A stretch of 64,000 bases of DNA from Atopsyche davidsoni (taxonomy: Eukaryota; Arthropoda; Insecta; Trichoptera; Hydrobiosidae): NCBI GenBank assembly GCA_022113835.1, contig JAILWY010000023.1, positions 62,001-126,000 of the forward strand. The letters are read 5' to 3'. The notes under the pieces are model-generated. The model was given only the letters and a program-made list of their open reading frames with translations, was not told the DNA's origin and did not search any database. The translations under genes and the position numbers were made by a program. This document shows positions 14,043 through 26,100 of the stretch, in pieces (position 1 is the first letter of the stretch; every line of letters begins with the position of its first letter).

Positions 14043-16631
14043 TTCGATATAGGTTTGTGTGCTTACCTATCGCCGGCATCGAGGGTGCAACGCCTAAGCT
14101 GACGCCCTGTCGGGAACCACCAATCCACCGCGCGACCGCACGCATCTCTTGCATCCGCTGTCGGCTCTATTATAGTACATATATTTTTCGGAAACTGAAT
14201 TAGTTCATTGGTCATTAGATCACTGATCGTCTCGCTGTCGGTGAGCCGCCCTTCATGGCGCCGGCGCCTCCGCCTGCTCTGCTCTGCGCCCAGCGGCGAG
14301 GACTGCCCGCTCAGTTTTGAATTCACTCCCGTCTCCGGTACCAATATCTGTATAAAATGTAAAAACAGCTCAAACTTCTTTAAACGGGATCGACTTGGGG
14401 CGTTCACTTTCAGGAAGCTAGCACGTATCCTAGTACATTTGGGGCTTGTTAAAAGCAACATTTTCTCGCATTCGCGACTTTGTCTTCATCGACAGTTTAT
14501 TTTTACAAACACTATCCTAACCTAGACACGCAAAGCGCTCTAACTCTTCCCGAGGGGAGTCGGGGAGGAGGTGCGCACGGATTGCAGACTGCAATAGGAA
14601 TATTGGGTCTTTAACCGTCTCGTGTATGCCATCGCCCGATCCTACACTTCACCGCGCAATCAGGAAAACCAGCTGAAGATGTCGGAAACATTAGGCGAAA
14701 GAAACGGATGCGGCCATCTCGCCCCAAATGAGAGAGAATCTACCGCGAGTCGTAACGTCTCGCACGGTCCTCGTGATGGTTACTGCTGCTAAATATAAAA
14801 CCTGAGCGGTGACACCCGATGGCGTTTACTTTTGGATTGTTTTTGGGACAGCGATATACTAGTTCAATTCGTAGTATTCCATTTTTTAAAAAAACCAATA
14901 TGAATAGCCAAATAGCTATGAGATTACGAACATTTTCATTTGGAGATTTTAAGAATTATGTGCTTATGTTAATAATAACGTTCTTTTGAGGTTGGGCTCT
15001 GTAATGACTTTTGATGACTCAATGTTTGTTTTTTAGAATATTTAACGTTTTTGAAATTTCTCATATTGACTTGTTAACTTACTATGCATGATGCGGCTCG
15101 CCCGGCCCCCGCGAGGGCGCTCGCCCAGCGACGAACTATCGGATGCTTCCCCTCACATATGATAGAACAGAGCAAGCAATGTGAAAGTCTACAAGGATAC
15201 CTTTCGTGGATATGCAGGGAAACCTCGAATTGCGAGCATAATCCGATCCTGAAACGTGCGCATAATGCGAACCATAAGAAAGTATGAAAACTTAGATGAT
15301 TCATTCCCAAACTAAAAAATATACATTTACAAAATGTTGATTAACTTCTCTTGTAAAATTTAATTTTAAGTAATCGAATTCAAAAATTGTTAGCAAAGTA
15401 CCTTTCCAGTGATTCTAGTTTTTGCCTCCTTTGATAATTTTGCGGAAATGTGACATCGCATTGTCGCTAAACACTTCCATCGCTCGCGCCGCTCCGGTGT
15501 TACATCACTCTCCACATTTCACACTTCTCCCTTATTTCATTTGAAGGGAGAGATCATTCCATCTTTTTCTTATCTTCAGACGAGACAACCTCCAGATCCA
15601 TCCAGATTCGGGAGTTCGTGGGCGGTCAGTCCCCGGTGGTGTTCCGCCATCGTGTTCACAATATATGATCCAAAATATATGATGCAAAATGATCCGGTAG
15701 TGAATTATCGAATAGAGATAATTGCACACGAAACAATTTTGTATTGACAAACTGTCATGTTTATTTATTACGAGCCCTCAAAACTCGAGAAGGAAAGCTG
15801 ACCTACAAACGTGCTCGGAAACGAATGGGAGGTCCGGTCGGCGTGGCGGCCCGCAGGTGCGCCGGGCGATGACCCCGGCTATCGGTAAACACGTAACCGC
15901 GCCTTGCGTCACCTCCGGCTCTCGGCGAGGAGCCGCCCCGGCCCGCCCCCGCCCCCGCCCTCGGCGTCCCTGAAGATGTCCCGAGCGTGTCCCGGGCGGG
16001 ACCGAGGACTCCCCGGCTGTTTTATATTATTAATATGTATAATATTAAGATCTGAACAGTCGATGTGCATGTAGAGACCCGTCGGCCTTCTGGGCCAGGA
16101 ACTCATCGATCGAGCGCGAGCTGTCGGAGAAACATTGAGAGTTTTGAAAACATTATTATCATATTTACTAATTGAAAAATAATTTTAATTATCATTAAAT
16201 TGGATGAAACAAATATACAGGTTTGCCGGTCGAAATATATATTTTAGCTATATACTACCTAAACAAATGAAAAAAAAAATAGAAACTTGTCGATTTAACT
16301 TCGCCGAGTCGCCCGAGAAGCCCGGGGCTCGCTCGCCTCCGATGGCTTCGGAGACTACTCTCGTGCTAGGAAATAAAGTTCTGAGAAGGCCCACAGCCCT
16401 CCGATAGAGACACATAGTTATTTTTTAAAACGATAAAAACGTTTATGCCGACTATTACTATTTCTATTGACAGCGAAAATAGTACGGAAAAATACATACG
16501 GTGATGTAAACTGGATCCGTTTACGCCCTGCCGGGCGACGCATGCCTCCCTCGGAGTCAGTGCGAATTGAACGTATGCACTTAATTGAGAACGGCCGCGG
16601 TGCGCGAGTTCCGCTAGCGGCGCCCGCGGCT
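14043..16631. other. SEA/EGF gene intron 1: GC-rich patches, no exon recognised
   Basis: GC-rich islands at about 14230-14340, 14550-14830, 15080-15150, 15830-16010 and 16300-16350 alternate with AT-rich DNA. No domain, start with splice donor, or RNA gene is recognisable. The islands could be alternative promoters or enhancers of the downstream gene (inference). Confidence 0.35.
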
Positions 16632-16731
16632 CGCCCCGCCCCGCCGCCCCGCCCGGCCGCCCTGCCCCGCCGCCCCGCCGCCCCGCCGCCCCGCCGCCCC
16701 GCCCCGCCCCGCCCCGCCCCGCCCCGCCGCG
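16632..16731 (-). repeat. CCCCG/CCCCGCCG tandem array, G-quadruplex-capable on minus strand
   Basis: About 100 bp composed almost wholly of CCCCGCC and CCCCGCCG units. The minus strand is GGGGC/GGGGCGG, the same motif as at 691-727. It sits in a GC island about 1.1 kb upstream of the first coding exon of the SEA/EGF gene. Confidence 0.9.
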
Positions 16732-17216
16732 CAACCAGAGCGGAACCGCCGCCTCGCGCCGAGCCGCCTCACCCGCCCCTGCCGTCGGACCCTTTCTCTC
16801 CTGCGCTCGATGCTCGCTGAGGATGAATACGTTCGCCTCAGTCGGGCTCGCTCGCCGTGAGCCGCTGCGCTCTCGACGCGACTCGCTCGGCGTTCCGCTT
16901 TGTTCGCGGCGCCGCGTTCGCTTTCGGAGACTTTCTGTGGCACAAAATTAAAAAAATCAAAAATTTCAAGTAACATTAAAAGATGGGTTGCCTCGCGAGG
17001 ACTGCTCGCCGGAGTCTCCGAGCGCCCTGCCTCGCGTGCTGCCTCGCCTGAGTATTTTTTTTCATTTACTCGGAAAGGATTGCCCACAAAATAGTGCGAC
17101 GAATCCTTCAACCTGTGGAATCGGTGAATGATTTTCAAAACGGGTACTTTGGACTTTCGGTTTGCGTCTCGGTTGCTGAAAGTAAAACAATAAAAGACTA
17201 TTCTCTCTTTTTTTTT

Positions 17217-17243
17217 CACCAAGTACTCTGTCAAAAATATTGT
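17217..17243. repeat. Small fold-back repeat fragment
   Basis: Contains the outer motif caccaagtactctgtcaaaa followed by atattg, 27 bp in all, identical to the right-arm end of the fold-back family, with no other arm nearby. Confidence 0.6.
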
Positions 17244-17819
17244 TATATTTCTCTTTCTGAACATTTCTTTAATTATTGCCGATTCATCGGCAACGCGAGG
17301 CGCGAGGCGGTCGAGAGGTTTTCCCATTTTCAAATCTGAATACCGGATCACCACCCCTCGACTTCTCGCCACGCCGCCTCGCCGCGCGGTCGGGGTCCCC
17401 GGACGCGGCAATCGTGTGAGAAAAGCTATAGTATCATTCGCACTCGACTCGATGGGAAAAGGTAAATGAATACTGAAACGTATTTTTTTTACAAAATAGA
17501 TTGGAACCCGCGCTCGCCCGCAGCGCGGTGCTCACTCGTCGACGCGACTGCTTCCGAGCCGTCGATGAACCCGAACGCTCTCAGGCGGGAGCTGCTGCTC
17601 GCGCTCCTCACTCGGCATTCCTTCGGCTTCGTTCAGATTCACCCCGAGGTCCACCACTAGTATCGCATTGCTGACATTTCTTTAAAATATCCGCGCCTCG
17701 GCCGCCCCGCGCGAGTTCGCTCAGAATCCGACTTATTACAATCTGTAATTACTGAAATGTGTCTCCATCCGACTGACGGGATCGATCGGTCTGTTTCAGG
17801 TGGCGCCCATGAGCCGGCC

Positions 17820-20038
17820 ATGGCGGGGCTGCTGCTAGCGCTGCTGGGCGCGGGGACGCTGCTGGCCTCCGGTGAGTCTCCGCTCCCGCCCTCCGGCGAG
17901 TCTCCTCTCCGCCCTCCGGCGAGTCTCCTCTCCGCCCTCCGGCGAGTCTCCTCTCCGCCCTCCGGCGAGTCTCCGCCGCGCTTTCACCGGCGCATTGTTC
18001 TCGGGCGGGCGCCTTGACGAGCGGATTTCTAAACTGTCCCGCGCCGTGAGCGCCTCGAGTCTCGGCCCCCGCGAGTCGGCGCCCGCTTCCTTTCCCGCCC
18101 CCGCGGGGCCGTGAGCGCTGTCTGGACGCGTTCGGAGACCGAGCGCGGCAGATTAGGATATTGCACGAGTGCGCGCGCCCGGGAGAATTGTCGTTTTCCA
18201 ATACCGTTTTGTGAGAGCCGGGGTCGCAAAACCTTGTCAGAATTCAGATGTCGAAAAGCCAGAAGATCTCGACCCCGCGAGCCGCCGACCCGCCGCGAGC
18301 TCGGCGACTCGCCGTCGCATCGTTGACGATAAAATAAACTAATGTCGAAAGTTTTCGCTAATAACGCACTCATTGTGCATTGTTTTATTCACTGCGCAAA
18401 AAATCCTCCGACAAGCTTCGTTTTGTAATAAATAATGGAGACCAAATCCGAGGAAGGTTCCCGAATCTGGCGACGCTCGCTCGCGGTCCCGGCGCGGCCT
18501 CGAGCCCCGCAGGACGGAGAACTTCGATATCGAAAAGAAATTTTGCGGCTTAAATATTCGACATGTGTTGCTCGCGATGAGTAAGTGTTGCATATTATGG
18601 TAATCGGTACTGAATTCCCCTGGCAAAGAGCATTCAAATGTGCCAATCAGAACGATCGAGCGACTCCTCTGCCCCGAGGCCTGCGCTCCCTGCTCCGCTG
18701 TGCCCGATTTGTGTCGATAGCAGGGTAGTGCATATCGTCATAAGAAACAGGAATTATATTGTTCTTGAAAAATCAACCCCACAAAACTTGTTAAGGGATA
18801 TTGCCAGGGTACTCTTGAGAGAAGTTCAGCCTGATAAAACTAAGTACCGTAAAACCTCGATACAACGGACCCCTGTTTAACGGATTTCTGATATAACGGA
18901 CAAATAATCCGGTCTAATGTAAAAAAATTAAAAACGTTTTAAATGTGGAAATGTAAAAATGTAAAAAATATTCCTAATTTTCGAGAGTTGATTGTAAAAA
19001 AACAGCAAACTTCAAAAGTGCAAACAAAAGTTGATTCCTTTTTAGTAAGATTACCAAAAGCAAGCGCGTCGATATCAAACAGCAACGGCACTTCACGACG
19101 AGTGTCCGAAAACAATTAAATATAATTTTGTTTGTGAATTGTTAAGCCAGGTTTTCACAGCCATTTATACCTAAATACATACGTTGAATTTTCAAAAAAA
19201 AGTTTTTTATTTATTTTAAGCCAATTTTTATATAACGGACATTTGGCTTAAACGGACACCCCCTTCCCCCAATCGGTCAGTTATATCGAGGATTTACTGT
19301 ATAGTGTAAAAAGGCGGCTCCGCTCCGGGCCGGCGGAGCTGCCACTCACCGCCAGGATAACTTTCTCTTCGTGTTGCGTCGGCATAATGCAATCATATTT
19401 CTTCGAACTTACAAATCCGGGGTGCAGCAGTCAAATAATGACGTGCTGGATTTTCCATATACAATCTAAGCGTCACGTCACTAAGAGTTCACATTATACA
19501 CACCTACACACACACACCTACACACACACACACCTACACACACACACACCTACACACACACACACACACATACACACACACATACACACATAAACACACA
19601 CACACAGTAATACCCCTCATTACGCGAGGGATACGTTCCGGAAAAAATCGCGTTAAGTGAAATTCGCGTATAACGGTGTTTACGATTAAACATACATACA
19701 TAGTCAAAACATTATACAAAAAATGTGAATCATTCATTTTAATTCTTAGAAAACTTTATGCAGTATTACATGTTATTTTTACTGAAAAATACATCTATTG
19801 TCTTTTGGGTAGCGTTTCTTTTACGTTCTTGTAAAATACGTTCATAACACCCAACGCTGTTTTTAATTGATAAGAGAAGTCAATGACTACATTATGTTCA
19901 TACACATTCTTAAATAAGAAATTCGCGAAATGCGAGGCATTTTAACGCGAAATTTGAAATTCGCGATATAGTGAAACCGCGCATAACGGGGTCGCGTAAA
20001 GCGAGGTATTACTGTATACATATAATTATTATATATAT

Positions 20039-20126
<88 letters not shown>

Positions 20127-23100
20127 GTACTATATATTGTGAATGTAGCCACTAGTCTTTAACGTTTCAGGCCAGGAGGATCCTCACATTTCCCAAATAT
20201 CCCCGAGCTCGGTGTCCGCCGAGTACCTGTCCCGCGATGCGCTGCACTCCACCGCGGCCGTGCTGCTGCCGGGCCCCGCGCACGCCTCCGCCCCCGCCCC
20301 GCCCGGCCGCAGCGCGCGCTCCGCTGCCCCTCCATCTTCTCACACGCACGAATATGATGCCCTCGCCGCCTCCGACAACTTCGAGGACGCTCTGGAAAGC
20401 AACGAGGTAGAAGTGCGGCCGCGCGCGCACCACTGGGACGTCCGCCCCACGCGCGTCCAGCTCGACCCCGCCCTTGCCATCGCGCCCACGGGGGAAGCGC
20501 GGGGGGCCCCGCGAGCGCGCGCGCTGCAGGGGCCCCGTGCGCCTCCGACTACTGCTACCTCCCCTAGACAGGCTAATCCCGACATCCAGGATATCATCAC
20601 CGGTATAGTCAAGTTACTCAACGGTAACGTCAACGTGCAGGCCGACACGGGTCCTCCCGGGGCCCGCCCTCCGCGCCCGCCCGCCTCCAGGATCAACAAC
20701 CGCGGCCCGCCGCGCATCTCGGACGTTCCGCCTTTACCCCCCGACTTCGACACCCCCGGCCCCGCCCCGCCCGGCATGCTGCCGCCTCCGCCGCAATCAG
20801 CGACGCGGCACCCCCCGCCCTACCCCTTTGACCGTCCTCCCGCCCGCGACAAACCGCCCAACCGCCCGTTTCTCGACGGCGTGCCGCTCCCCGAACAGAT
20901 CGTTCCGCTTCCGGGCCAGGATTACCGCCCGGGATTCGCGGGAGGGCGGCCCGAGCTCCCGCCCTGGCAGCGTCCGCGCCCGCGTCCTCCCAACCCCCAC
21001 AGACGCCCCAATCCCAACTTGCCGATGTACCGACCGCAAGCTCAGCCCCGACCGCAGCCCCAGACGACTCCGGCGGTAGAAGACCCGCCCGCCGCGTCCG
21101 AGCCGCTCGCCGAGGAGGACGCGGCGCCTCCCGCGACTTCGCCCAGCGTCATCCCGGACGCGGGGGAGAGCTTCGTAAAAACTCGCGATCCTCCGCCCCA
21201 GCCTCCGTCTTCGCCGTCGCTTTCGCTCTCACCTTCGATCGTCCTTACCGAAGCCCTCCCTCCCGAGGAACCGCGACCCGACGGAGACGAAGAGACCGCT
21301 ACTTCGACCGTCACCACCCCGGCGGGAGAAGAACCCACCAAGAGAGAAATTCTCAAGGAAGGTGACGGCGATAAGAAAAAGCAGACGATGATTAAGTTAG
21401 AAAAAGAGAAACCCGCCATCAAGAAACAGGACGAGAAGACCAAGGACAGCGAAGCGACAATCTCGAACGGCGAATCGGAAGGGCCGCACGTGTCGAGCGA
21501 AGAGACGCGAGGCACCCCGGCGCTGGAAGGCTCCGTGTCGGCCGCTCCCGCTAACGCCACTCCCGTCGTGGCCACTCCGCTCTTGCCGGCGTCTTCCTCG
21601 CCAGCGTCCTCCTCGCCTGCGTCTTCCGGCGTGAGCGCGGGCCCCGTCGAATCCGGCCGCGAGCCGATCCACGCGAGCGGTTCCGCGAGTTCCGCGGCGT
21701 CCATCACGCCGACGCTGATCACCACCGGTGTCGCCGCCGACGTCTCCGCCGACGTCACCTCCGACGTCACCGCCGAGCCAACCAAAGGTGAGCTCTCTGA
21801 AAATGTTCGATTCTAGCAATGTCTGGATTTCGGTTTGACGTCCGTTTACGTTTGCAGCGGAGAGCTTCCCGTACCGGCCGTACCGCGGGCGCCCGGGGAT
21901 CGTGCTGGACGACAACTCGTACCGGCCGGCCGGAGGACGACCTCCGCCGCGCCCCCGGCCCGGGGAAATCTTCGACGTCACCGTGTCGGCGGTGCAGGGC
22001 GGGGAGCCGGGGCAGGCGGCTACAGGTGAGAACCGCGCGGTCGGCGAAACGCGGCGTCGAGCGTCACTCGTCGCCGCGCGCTCACGACGCATTCCGCTTC
22101 CGGTTTACAGTTCACATCGAGTCCGTAAACCCGCTCACGGGGCAGCCGGGAGACATCATCGTGTCGGCGGCGGGCGAGCAGGGCTTCGTCTCCATCGACG
22201 GCATGCGCACATACCTCAATCTGTTTGGGGGAGCCACGGAGCCCCCGCGACCCTCGGCCTCCGCGCCTGCCGTCCGTCCTACCGCCCGCCCTACCGCCGG
22301 TCAGTGTGGCCATCGAATGGGTACAGACGTTGCGAGCGTCGTCTACACGTCTACGATGGTTTGATTTTCTCATTCGCTTGCAGCCGTGACGGGCACCGGA
22401 TATGCCGTGCCGGCGGCGGAGGGGAGCGCCGCGCCCCCGCACCCCGCCACGGTCCCGCGCCCCGCGAGACCTCCGGCGCGCCGCCCGCAGCCGCCCGTCA
22501 GGTGAGGTCCCGTTCGGACAGATCTCAATTGGAGATGCGAATGATGATTCCTTATCGTATTTTATCAGACAGTATTTTTTGCGGATCTAATGACGCACGA
22601 CGGCACCGTCTTATGTAGTATATCTCTATTCTTCCAGAATCGACACGTGTATTGTAGGGGACGACTCCACCTGCGACCAGACCCAAAACGAGAAGTGCAA
22701 GACCGAAACTGGTAATGATTGTTTTATGTTACGTAATGAGATCTTCCGTGTCCGTGTGACCTTCAGCCTTGCTAACCGCGAGCCGCTCGTTGCAGGCATC
22801 TCGTCGTGCCAGTGCCGCGCCGGATACGCGCGCCGCCTGCTGCGCGCCCCGTGCCGGCGCGTGGTGGCCATGGTGCTCAGCCTGCGCGTGGACCGCATGT
22901 ACGACAGGAAGGTCGGTCGAAGTCGGAGCCTGCGACGTATGTAATGTGAAACTCGTGAGATTCTCAGATGATTGATAATATTATCTGAATGTGCTTTATT
23001 TGCCCGGACAGGTGTGTCGTGCTGATGATATGTTTTTAAAGCCAAGTGATTCGCACGCGAAAAGATGAAAACGATTTTCAAAAAATTAATTTTTTTTCAT

Positions 23101-26100
23101 GCTGGACTATATAATATAAAATATGTATTGAGGAAAACGAACCGTTTACCTAAGTACATATTATTATAAAATCATCATTTTAGAAAGAAAATTATCCGCT
23201 TTTGGGATAAGGAATCGGCATCTCATCAAACCACTATTGCTACTTCTGATGCAATGATCGTTTCTCTGCCCCGCAGGTGGCGTGGGACGGTGCGCTGGCA
23301 GACAAGGACTCAGACCTGTATCAGCAGCTCAGCTACGAGGCTGTGCGTGCCGTGAGTCGACAGCTTATATGCTATTTTTTTTATTAAAAGCTTGACTTAA
23401 TGATGTTACATCCTGTTTTTATCTCAAAGTCTCAAATACCCTCTTGGAAACATCAGCCATGACTGACGGTGACTCTGTTAAACAATTATTGCAAAATAAA
23501 ATTTTGCTGCCCTGTTGCTTTCACAATTTTAGTTTTATGTAATTTGTGAATATGTACAATCATTAATTAGTATGCTCTATTATTATTAATTCCTGTTCTC
23601 TGATATCAGGTGGACTCTGCATTTTCCATGACCCCGTATTCTGATGAATTCGTAAGCGGCTCTGTCAACAGCATTTACCGAGGTGATAGCCCCAAACCCG
23701 GGCCCGGGGTGTACGTCAACATCACAGTCCTGGTGAGAGACGAGTCCTCTGAAATTGAGCTAGCGACAAGGATTGCACATAATTTATTATAATTACTAAA
23801 GTCTATCAAAGTTTTTAAAATATTTTATGAATATGGCAAGGATTGTGAATTTGTATTTTTAAAAAAGTATTCTTATTCAGGTACCTTCTTAAATGTTTTT
23901 CACAGCGAAGCGGTCTGATCAAAGTTCAAATAATAAAGGTTATCAAATTGAAAATTATTGATCGCCAACTATTTCAACCGATACCAATTTTTTTTTATTT
24001 AGTTAAGTAAAATATAAAATTCCTATAGGATCAAATGGTAACGTATCCAGAGAGTGAAAAACACTTTCTTTTTCTAGCTGGAAGAAAGTGGCGAAACATT
24101 GGGCACTAAAGCGGGAAGTGACATCACCCGTCACCTGCTAGGAGTCATTCAACGGCGTGGGAACAACGTCGGCGCGTCTGCTCTGTGGGTGGACCGACCA
24201 GCTAGCAGCGTCTCCGACACTGAGGGTGAGCAGGACCTGCTCAGAAGTCAATTTTTATAAATTAATTTTTTTTTTTAATTTTTACAATAAATTATTTTAT
24301 ATCTTATGAAATAAAATAATTTATTGTCAAGAAGAAGCAATGTATCTAACTTTTTTATTAAAATTTTTTGATTAATGCTGTAAATTTTATTCAACATATT
24401 TTCCAAAAACATGGAATATGGAGAGAGGGCCGAAAAGCTGAAATTTATATATATTTTTTATTTTAGATCTTGACGAATGCTCTTCTCCTGAGTTGAACGA
24501 CTGTCACGAATTGGCCACCTGCACTAACATATGGGGCTCATTTAAGTGAGTTCTTGGCTGAATATTTCTTAAAGTGAGATAAGAACAAGAGTGATTTTCC
24601 AAGTTTTTTTTAGATGTGAGTGTCCTGAGGCTGCACGAGATGCGTGGGTAGAGCAGCCGCACCGCGCTGGCCGCAACTGCTTGACTTGTCCTGCCAGCCA
24701 CTGCAGTCACCGTGGCTCATGCTCATACCGACGGGGACAGCCTGTATGCATGTGCACAGGGGCATACTACGGTTCACAGTGTGAAGTTGACGGTGAAGTG
24801 GTAGGCGTAGCAGTAGGCGCGTCTCTTGCGGCATTGGTGGTCATCATTCTTACGCTAGCATGTCTAGTCATGTGGAGTCGCCGCTGGTCACGTGAACAGA
24901 AGGGTGCTGGTCTAGGCTCACCAGTGTTTGGATACATGGCAGGCGCGGCCGTCAAGCCCCCTAACATGGGCCATCCCCCTTACCAGGTGGGCAATATTCT
25001 TAGATCAAAGCAACCTTCTAATATATCTATTGCAAACATCATTGGAATGTATGTAGTGAGCAGTCGATAGTTGGTATTTCACTACTCAAGCTTACATTGT
25101 AATTGGATTTTTTAAAAAATAGTTTGACCTCTTGAAGGCCATTGATTTTATGAGTCTTCACTGATTGTATTGGACTTCTCCCAAAATCTATGAAGTATTT
25201 TATCAAAAACATATGTTAATGAAAGAGACCAAATATCTGACTGTAGAGTACAGAAAATTTAGTATGAATATGTAGTTGGAATCTAAAAACATGACCTAGA
25301 AGTCACTAGCCTCTGGACTCTGCTCTTTTCTTCTCTGTACCGACATCTAAAGTTCACAATGAATTTATGGATTATTTTATTTTTGCAGGTCACTCTTGAA
25401 GAAAGAATGAGGTGGGCACAGCTAGCAGACGTGATGGCTCAGGCCAATCATTATGCGGTAAAATTTCTGAACATTGATATCATGTTACCTTTAGTATACC
25501 TGTGTGATCTTTAATAAACTGTTCGGTTTGTGCTTATAATGTAACCAAAAGCAGCCGGAACCTCTGCCGAACCATCCGGGAGCGCGACCAGCGTCTGCTA
25601 TGTACGGCGCCTACCCTACCCTCCCTCACTCCGGTACACTTCCACCTGTACCTATGCCCAGGTAAATAGCATTATTTAATAACCAAAAAAAGTCTCTTAA
25701 CTTACAACAGAAGGTAACCATTGTATGAGCTGTGCACATTGAAGTAATTCACATAATTTCCTACTGTAAAAGTGTGTCTTTTATTCACATTTGACTCAAT
25801 TTGATGATTCTATTGATGAAGAGAGTGGTGTTACAGGCTGGGACTCCACATGGGGGCCTCCACACTTCACCTCAACGCCCAGACCGGTAACATGAATGGG
25901 ACTCTCGCCTCACGAAACACTCTTGGCCCTGTTTACCCCCACTCGGGTGAGTCCTGTATAGGAAGGAACGTGGTTTATACTCTCATTCCTTGTTATTTTA
26001 CCATATTATTTAAATTTTATAAATCTTTGACTGGCTTAATTTTTAATTATGAGCACTTTCGTTTTTCAAGGAATATCACAAGAAATCTCTTAGCCTCTTC

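Noticed and set aside
16614..17411. 265-codon minus-strand open frame, Arg/Gly-rich
   Set aside because: Runs through the CCCCG array and a GC island; composition is set by the repeat and there is no domain or splice support.
17810..17819. Upstream ATG in coding exon 1 of the SEA/EGF gene
   Set aside because: Reads ten codons into a stop; the ATG at 17820 gives a signal peptide and matches exon 2 in phase.
20340..22442. Minus-strand and out-of-frame open frames opposite the SEA/EGF exons
   Set aside because: Shadows of the GC-rich coding exons; the plus-strand frame joins neighbouring exons in phase and encodes a signal peptide-linked protein.
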